This document shows positions 58,610-64,000 of a stretch of 64,000 nucleotides of DNA, one piece after another (position 1 is the stretch's first letter; every line of letters begins with the position of its first letter). Position numbers and translations under genes: made by a program. This stretch comes from Isoetes taiwanensis (Eukaryota > Streptophyta > Lycopodiopsida > Isoetales > Isoetaceae): NCBI GenBank assembly GCA_021234155.1, contig JAJEKV010000176.1, forward strand, positions 472,448-536,447, read 5' to 3'. The notes under the pieces are model-generated. The model was not told where the DNA came from, searched no databases, and saw only the letters and a list, made by a program, of their open reading frames with translations.

Positions 58610-58825
58610 TAACTGGAAGATTTGAATGCTTCATTCATCATTATGAGTTTTTTTGGTGAGACATGCAAATGGTATTTCTGCAGCAAGGTCTATTGTTGTT
58701 ACAGAATTCTGAATGGAAGACTTGGAACCTGCATCATTTTGAGTTTTTTGGTGAGGCTTGTGCAAAACAATGTTGCACCTTGGCATTGTTGCAGCAATCT
58801 CATTATTACAAAGTTCTGAATGAAG
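58610..58825. repeat. Tandem duplication, about 100 bp, two copies
   Basis: Units beginning GGAAGA(T/C)TT(T)G, through GAGTTTTTT(T)GGTGAG, a GCAGCAA element, to TTACA(A/G)A(A/G)TTCTGAATG occur at about 58614-58713 and 58714-58822. The frames of 60-130 codons across both strands here are by-products. Confidence 0.65.
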
Positions 58826-58829
58826 CACT

Positions 58830-60395
58830 TTCAAGAAGTAAAGATAGAGCCTTCTTTGTCTAAGCACTGCCATGGTTGGCATCATGAATGCATGTTGCAT
58901 TTTTAAGCATTTAACAACTACAATTGTATCATGTTTTGCTACTGCATCAATTATATAGATGCTTATATCTATATTGATCTTAGAAGATGATGCTCTAGAA
59001 ACATTGACTGGCCAGCTAGGCATTTAGCTTAGCAGATATTTGGTTTTGCTATGGCCCTAAAAGAAGAACATCATATATCACCCTTTTCTTATTAGCAGGA
59101 TCCTACACAACATTCAAATGAAGTACAACTGCTTAAAAAACCAAAAAGAATCATGCAGACCTATCACTGATGAAAATATGTAGGTGCAAAGTGCTGTTGT
59201 GTCATGATGCAAAGGAAAGAGATGAAATAGGACGCACTGATTACCTAATTCCAATATTTTTTTTGTAATTGGAAAAGGCGTAGGGAGATGCATTGTATCG
59301 TCAAATAACTCATGGGAAGGATTCTAGGTATGAGGAAACTAACCTTGGCATGTTTATAAATCTGTTATCAGATGAAGAAATTACCATAAGAAGGAACTTT
59401 GCTAACAATTGAAGCTTGCAGAGAGAGATTGCATGTAAAAAGGGTTCAAGAAGCTAGATTTCTCCTTTGCTTATCTTCAGAGCCAAGGTGTCTTGCACAT
59501 GTGCTTAGTATCTATTGCTGAAGAAGCACCTCCATTGCACACCTAAAATGAAACTTAAATAGATTTCTATAAGTAGGAAAGGACTGAGCAGTATGCCCAC
59601 AATTGAAGGATAAAAATAAGATGAATATTCACAATGCAGCATGCAAATTAGATTTACCGTTTGCAGATGCTATTTGTTTTTTTTTTCCAATTGCGAGACT
59701 CTACATACAACAAGAATTTGCTGGCTGTCAGAGTAGATTCAGCAGACAAACTATGTTCCCTGTATTCCCATCATCTCCGCACACACTTTGCAATGCTTAG
59801 ACAGAGACCATAGAATATATTTAACAAAGACCTCTCAATCTTCTTCTGATAACCAAACTATATATAGAGGCAAGCTGTGATGCTTCAATATCCTTTTATC
59901 ATGGCTTTTGATCCAGTGAAGCTCAAAAGGAAAATAGATGTAAATTCGCTTGGTATGCCATCAAAATCTGTAACCCCTCTTCAAGACTCTGAACTGTCTT
60001 CCGAGTCCGAACTCCAAAACATAGCCGTACCCTAGCCATCCAAAAACAAAAGCCTGGCTAGCTCTGCTCTTACATTTGGAGAAAGGATCTCCAGGAAGAG
60101 GGGCAGGCAGACCTTGTATGCTTGATCGAGTTCCATCTTATAGTCCTTTACAATGTCCTCCTGTTTTGTACACCAATACCTAATCCAGGAATCTCCCCTA
60201 AATGGCAATCTCCAACCGTAGTAGCCAGCTGTATAAATATGATATTTATTATTATTTTATGCAATCAAGAGATCTTGATAATGATTTGAATTGAGAACTT
60301 GATAATGATTTGAATAAAAATGATTTGATCTTGATGCAACATCTAATGCTTGGGCCAAAGAAAAGCTTCTATTTGTTGCGAACTTCTGGTGTTTT
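58830..60395. other. No firm gene; one short frame noted
   Basis: At 59901 an ATG opens a 44-codon frame (MAFDPVKLKRKIDVNSLGMP, then Ser/Glu-rich) that reads like the start of a real protein but stops at TAG and has no supported continuation. The rest is decayed AT-rich DNA. Confidence 0.35.
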
Positions 60396-60851
60396 TTGAA
60401 GGTTTTGGATGGCAGATGCTTTTGCATGTGCCATTATACCCCAAAAAACTTCAACAGACTCCTCCTTGGCAGAGAAAAATCTATAGTAAACAATAAAAAC
60501 CATCATTTCCAAAGAAAGAGGCATTGCACATATAGATTAGAAATAATAAAAGCTAAGGTGCAGAGAGCCTTTAAGACTGAACATCGAGAATTTAAAAAAC
60601 ATTGTTGGGTTGTTTCTTATCTTATCCTTTACATCCTAAAATCACCTTCTAATTGCTCTGAACAGTATAACTGCAATAGCTATAGAGAGAAAATAACCCG
60701 CAACTGTCTAAATAGGAATAATATCTTGATCGACAATGATCTTTACATTTTGAGGCCATTTGCAATATTTTCAGCCACACTCCAAAGCTCACGAAGGCAT
60801 ATAAAAGATCTGGTGCAAAACCTTCTTTTTGATAAGGCCACCCTATTGTGA
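60396..60851 (+). CDS. Hypothetical 151-codon frame next to the LTR
   Basis: This is open for 151 codons from ATG 60396 to TGA 60849-60851, seven bases before the chromovirus LTR. Composition is basic and Asn/Cys-containing (GRCFCMCHYTPKNFNRLLLG near the start, SSRRHIKDLVQNLL near the end) with one hydrophobic stretch (VVSYLILYILKS). No family is recognised. In AT-rich DNA such a frame is unusual but can arise by chance; there is no promoter, splice or homologous copy in the window to support it. Confidence 0.2.
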   Translation: MKVLDGRCFCMCHYTPKNFNRLLLGREKSIVNNKNHHFQRKRHCTYRLEIIKAKVQRAFKTEHREFKKHCWVVSYLILYILKSPSNCSEQYNCNSYREKITRNCLNRNNILIDNDLYILRPFAIFSATLQSSRRHIKDLVQNLLFDKATLL

Positions 60852-60857
60852 GTTAAC

Positions 60858-61454
60858 TGTTATGATCTCTTCTAAATCACCTGTAAAAGCCAAAGAACTA
60901 AAGAAATAAACCAGTTAGAAGGAGAAGCTCGATCCACCCAACTGAATTCACCAAGAAGTCTTTATCCTGGAGCAGGAAATCTTTATCCCGCTCAGACGAA
61001 CAAGCTTGGCTATGGAGAATTAGAATCAGAAGGGAAAATTAGGAGAGGAAGAGAAGTAGTTCTAAGGCGGTGCTATGTGTGCTCTTTTATAATCTCTTGA
61101 AAGGTCCTTAGAGCTAAATTCCCTTTTTCATCTTTGCATTTTTAGAAAGGCGCATAGCTTTTATCGAATAAGTCTAAGGTTAGTGCCTTGGTTAGGCGCT
61201 TGGTCTTTCAAGCCAGAGACTAGGTTTCAGTTCCTTGTAATGACAAGGTTCGATTGGCTGATATGAAGTCTCGTTATCAGCCATAAGCGTTTAAATCGTC
61301 ATTGATTTCATTTAAAGTTCCTTGTAATGACAAGGTTTGATTGGCTGATATCAGGTCTCATTATCAGCTTTTAAAGCATCATTGATTTTATTTAAAGTAC
61401 TTATTGGTTGTGAATCACAACCCCGAGCTAGTATTTTGTTCAAATTCTGTAACA
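60858..61454 (-). repeat. 3' LTR of the chromovirus, 597 bp
   Basis: On the minus strand it begins TGTTACAGAATTTG just after the polypurine tract and ends GATCATAACA, giving TGTTA...TAACA inverted ends. It contains a TATA box (TATAAAAGAGCACACATA, conserved at 45762). An internal segment TTCCTTGTAATGACAAGGTT(C/T)GATTGGCTGAT is duplicated (about 61231-61262 and 61318-61350). A tRNA-like module lies on the opposite strand at 61174-61240. Confidence 0.85.
61174..61240 (+). other. tRNA-like (Glu-TTC-like) sequence antisense within the LTR
   Basis: TAGTGCCTTGG (61181-61191) matches 10 of 11 positions of the pol III A box and GTTTCAGTTCC (61224-61234) matches 9 of 11 of the B box, at an offset of 43, as in a true tRNA. 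Between them TTGGT-CTTTCAA-GCCAG forms an anticodon arm with TTC in anticodon position. The acceptor stem does not pair well. The 45.6 kb copy of the LTR keeps the same A box and a better B box (GGTTCAATTTC). It reads as a SINE-type head or decayed tRNA copy carried by the LTR family. Confidence 0.5.
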
Positions 61455-61915
61455 ATGCTTCCCTTTCCAAGATTGAACGTCCTCATCAACCATATGAAAA
61501 AAAACCTGTTCATCTCAATTCGTTTAGAGATGGCCTCAAGTCAATCTGAGGTCTTTGAGCTCAACTTGTTTGAAGATGTTTGAGCCTCGTAGCCAATGTA
61601 TATCAATATTTAGATATTCCATGCTGGAATTCCTTTGGTTGTCATGGCCAGACAAATAATAACAATCCTTCCCTTTCCAAGATTGAACGTCCTCGTCAAC
61701 CATAGGAAAAAAAACTATTCATCTCAATTCGTTTAGAGGTGGCTTCAAGTTAATCTGAGGACTTTTATCTCGATTCATTTAGAGATGCCCTCAAGTCAAT
61801 CTGAGGTCTTTGAGCTCAACTTATTTAAAGATGTTTGAGTCTCGCAACCAATGTATATCAATCTTTAAATATTCCACGTTGGAATTCCTTTGGTTGTCAT
61901 GGCCAGACAAATAAT
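61451..61915 (-). repeat. Tandem duplication between pol and LTR (210 and 255 bp units)
   Basis: Unit one (61451-61660) and unit two (61661-61915) both begin AACAAT.CTTCCCTTTCCAAG (+ strand) and end GTCATGGCCAGACAAATAAT. Unit two has an extra 45 bp internal repeat of ATTC(G/A)TTTAGAG(G/A)TG. Each unit carries a polypurine-tract copy, so the 3' non-coding region and its primer site have been duplicated. Confidence 0.88.
61459..61469 (-). other. Polypurine tract of the chromovirus
   Basis: On the minus strand TTGGAAAGGGAAG precedes CA and the LTR's TGTTACAG. It fits the plus-strand primer site. The same string recurs 210 bp upstream in the tandem unit (about 61669-61679). Confidence 0.7.
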
Positions 61916-61986
61916 ATTGGCAACAAGTTAGTTGTCAGATAATTGAAATAACTTCAATTTAATCATGTCTCGGAGTTTGTTCATAC

Positions 61987-64000
61987 TCATCCACGTGCGT
62001 GATACTCCATGAGGGAGTACCATACTGCATCAGAAGGTGGATGAAACTTAAACTTTACTAGATACCTTGGATAAGAAGATCTGCGTATCTCCTTGTCCTG
62101 ATGTGTAAGGATCTTCTCAGGTTCTAGTATCTCCTCATCTAGGAGAATCTGGATAGTCAATTTTCTGCAAAACTTCAGGAGAAATTTCAATACCCTTGAA
62201 GGGCTTTAGTACCATAACATTGAATACTGAATGAAGGTTAGTCCATTTCCCATATAGACATAGGTGATAAGCGTTCTCACCTACTCTATCTCTAATTTGA
62301 AATGGTCCATAGTACCTGGGTGTCAATTTCACATACTTTGTACCCATTTTTCAAAGTCTCTTCTTAGGGAGATGTATCCACACCCATTGTCCTTGTTTGT
62401 ATTTAACTTGTCTCCACTTCTTTGCTAACCTGGACATCATGGCATTCTGACTCTTGAGAACGCGAGCTTGGACTCATTTCAAAACTTCAGTAAAATCATG
62501 AGTGACTTCATCTGAAGCGGGAACTTCACCTCCAATCTTTGTGATGGGTGAATCTAATGCACATCGGTAGACAATTTCAAATGGAGTTTTATATTACCAA
62601 ATGAGCAGTATTGTTATATGCAAATTCTAGCATATATAGATAATCTTCCCACTGAGTTTTCCTTTTTGCTACATAAGCCCGTAACATATCTTCAATAGTT
62701 CTGTTAACAACTTTTGTTTTGGCCATCTGTTTGAGGATGATAGGCCATAGAAAACTTCAAAGTGGTATCCAAATTCTTCATAAATCCTGACCAAAATTTA
62801 CTGCAAAATATTGGATCCCTATTTGTAATAATCGCATTAGGCAATTCATGTATCCTAAATATCTCCTTCAAAAAGAGTTTGGTCGCTTGAGGAGCTGTCA
62901 TGGTGGACTTATAAGGAATGAAATGAGCTTGCTTAGACAGTCTATCTACTACTGTCCATATCTGATTTGTTCTTATGAGAAGAATTTGAGAATCCCTGGA
63001 TGAAATCCATAGTAATGTGCTTCCAGGGCGCTTCTGGAATTGGTAAGGGTTGTAACAATCTAGCCGGCTTACTTAACCTGCTGATAAATTGTACAAGCTT
63101 TTACATATCTTCTGATATCCCTTTCCAATTTAGGCCAATAGAATTGCCTTTTGACAGTAGCAAGTATAGCTTGAGCTTCTCGATTCCCAGAATAAGGAGG
63201 TTCATGACATTCTTGCAAAATTTTCTGCCAGTATGCCTGTGTAACACATAAGCGATTTCGGTACGAAAGGGAACCATTATGCAACTTGTATTCTCCAAGA
63301 AGATGTCGACCTTCTTTTTCTAATTGATGGAATGGTACTGTGAAAGATGGATCATGCCTACAATACAATTTCATTGAATCCAAATCAATGATCCTAGCAA
63401 TAGACATTGCCTGTGTAAAGACACTACTTAAAGCATCAGCGACCTTGTTTTCTTTCCCTGGTTCTACATGCCCTCAAAGTTTTTTATATTATCAATGAGT
63501 TTCAAATGGCGCGCATTCACTATATCTTGAGTTTGAATATGCCTCAAACTCTGCTGATCAAATCGAGCTATGAATTTAGACTCCACCAAGTAATGCCTCC
63601 GTTTCTTTAAGGCGTGTACTAAAGCAATCAACTCTTTCTCATAAGTATTATATCCTCGTTCAGAAGGCTTTAGTATACGACTATTGTAAGCTAATGGATG
63701 ACCATCTTGCATAAGCACTGCTTCAATAGCACTATCACTTGCATCTGAACACACAATAAATGGTTTGTTCCAATCGAGTAGAGCTAATACAGGTTTACTT
63801 GCCGTTTTATACGTAAGATCCTGAAAAGCTTTTTCTACATCATCATTCCATTGAAATGGTACATCCTTTTTCAAAAACCTGTTCAACGGAAGAGTTATCT
63901 TTGCAAAATCCTTCACGAATCAGCGATAATAACTATACAATTGTATAAAGGACCACAATTCTTTGATATTATTAGGTCGGGCCAGTCAAGAATAGCTTTC
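61987..64000 (-). pseudogene. Chromovirus pol: RT end, RNase H, integrase, chromodomain
   Basis: Minus strand. RT thumb from 64000 to about 63920 (partial). RNase H at 63916-63464: FIVCSDASDSAIEAVLMQ, then YEKELIALVHALKKRRHYL. Integrase zinc region at 63407-63069 keeps FYWPKLERDIRRYVKAC but the second zinc Cys is Tyr and the GH..R motif reads GNRE. Integrase core at 62901-62704 has NAIITNRDPIFCSKFW (second catalytic Asp) and AYHPQTDGQ, where the following catalytic Glu is Lys. The C-terminal module at 62347-62135 has YYGPFQIRDRVGENAYHL, and the chromodomain at 62190-61987 reads ILTHQDKEIRRSSYPRYLVK then WYSLMEYHARG. The frame changes near 62160, and a gap with stops lies at 62350-62700. Inactive, moderately old. 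Confidence 0.9.

Larger units (their letters stand above)
60858..64000 (-). mobile_element. Ty3/gypsy chromovirus, 3' half with 3' LTR (cut by window edge)
   Basis: On the minus strand, from the right edge: end of RT, RNase H, integrase, chromodomain, a 3' non-coding tandem duplication, polypurine tract and LTR. The element's 5' half (LTR, gag, protease, most of RT) lies beyond 64000. The five bases outside the LTR are TTAAC, the candidate target duplication. Several stops and frameshifts make it inactive, but domain order is fully preserved. Confidence 0.9.

Overview
This is a 64 kb stretch of a large, repeat-rich nuclear genome, most likely from a land plant with a big genome (conifer, cycad, fern or similar; the sequence does not decide which). 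The evidence is a plant-type L1 retrotransposon with a zinc-finger C-terminus, a chromodomain Ty3/gypsy element, primer-binding sites matching initiator Met-tRNA, Helitron-like ends, and broken copies of plant genes: a receptor-like cytoplasmic kinase, a PP2A B' (B56) subunit and an FAD-type gulonolactone-oxidase-like protein. I found no intact host gene. Almost every long reading frame is a transposon relic, a gene fragment or low-complexity sequence.

Layout. 1-17 kb is old, decayed sequence with small local duplications and one possible minus-strand LTR (about 14.65-15.56 kb). 17.4-19.0 kb holds three tandem units of about 350 bp, then a two-copy palindrome-rich repeat. 21.7-23.4 kb is a GC-rich tract followed by a LINE ORF1-like fragment. 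26.3-28.0 kb holds a gag-like relic on the minus strand, then a fused pseudogene on the plus strand (oxidase fragment joined to PP2A B56). 33.9-35.2 kb carries another copy of the gag-like family. 35.4-43.3 kb is a satellite district in which two unrelated minisatellite families alternate. One is AT-rich (105 and about 178 bp periods). The other has a 29-30 bp monomer with a GTGATTCC...GGAATCA dyad, arranged in higher-order repeats of 4 and 6 monomers.

44-51 kb is a nest of mobile DNA: Helitron-like ends around a 16-copy AGAAT microsatellite, an LTR promoter fragment, a 5'-truncated L1, and an LTR of about 1.48 kb that appears to cut the L1. 51.7-53.3 kb holds two exon-like blocks and a kinase pseudogene that keeps its introns. 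53.6-56.1 kb encodes a decayed protein in one frame (coiled coil, then a Trp-rich region I do not recognise). It is split by a 553 bp foldback element and ends just before a polypurine tract and a probable LTR start. A purine tract of about 1 kb and two converging Helitron-like ends follow. 60.86-64.0 kb is the 3' half of a minus-strand Ty3/gypsy chromovirus with its LTR.

The genes do not form a working pathway. The most unusual items are the two-locus higher-order satellite, the unrecognised coiled-coil/Trp-rich ORF of the putative LTR element at 53.6-56.1 kb, the tRNA-like module antisense inside the chromovirus LTR, and the in-frame oxidase/PP2A fusion.
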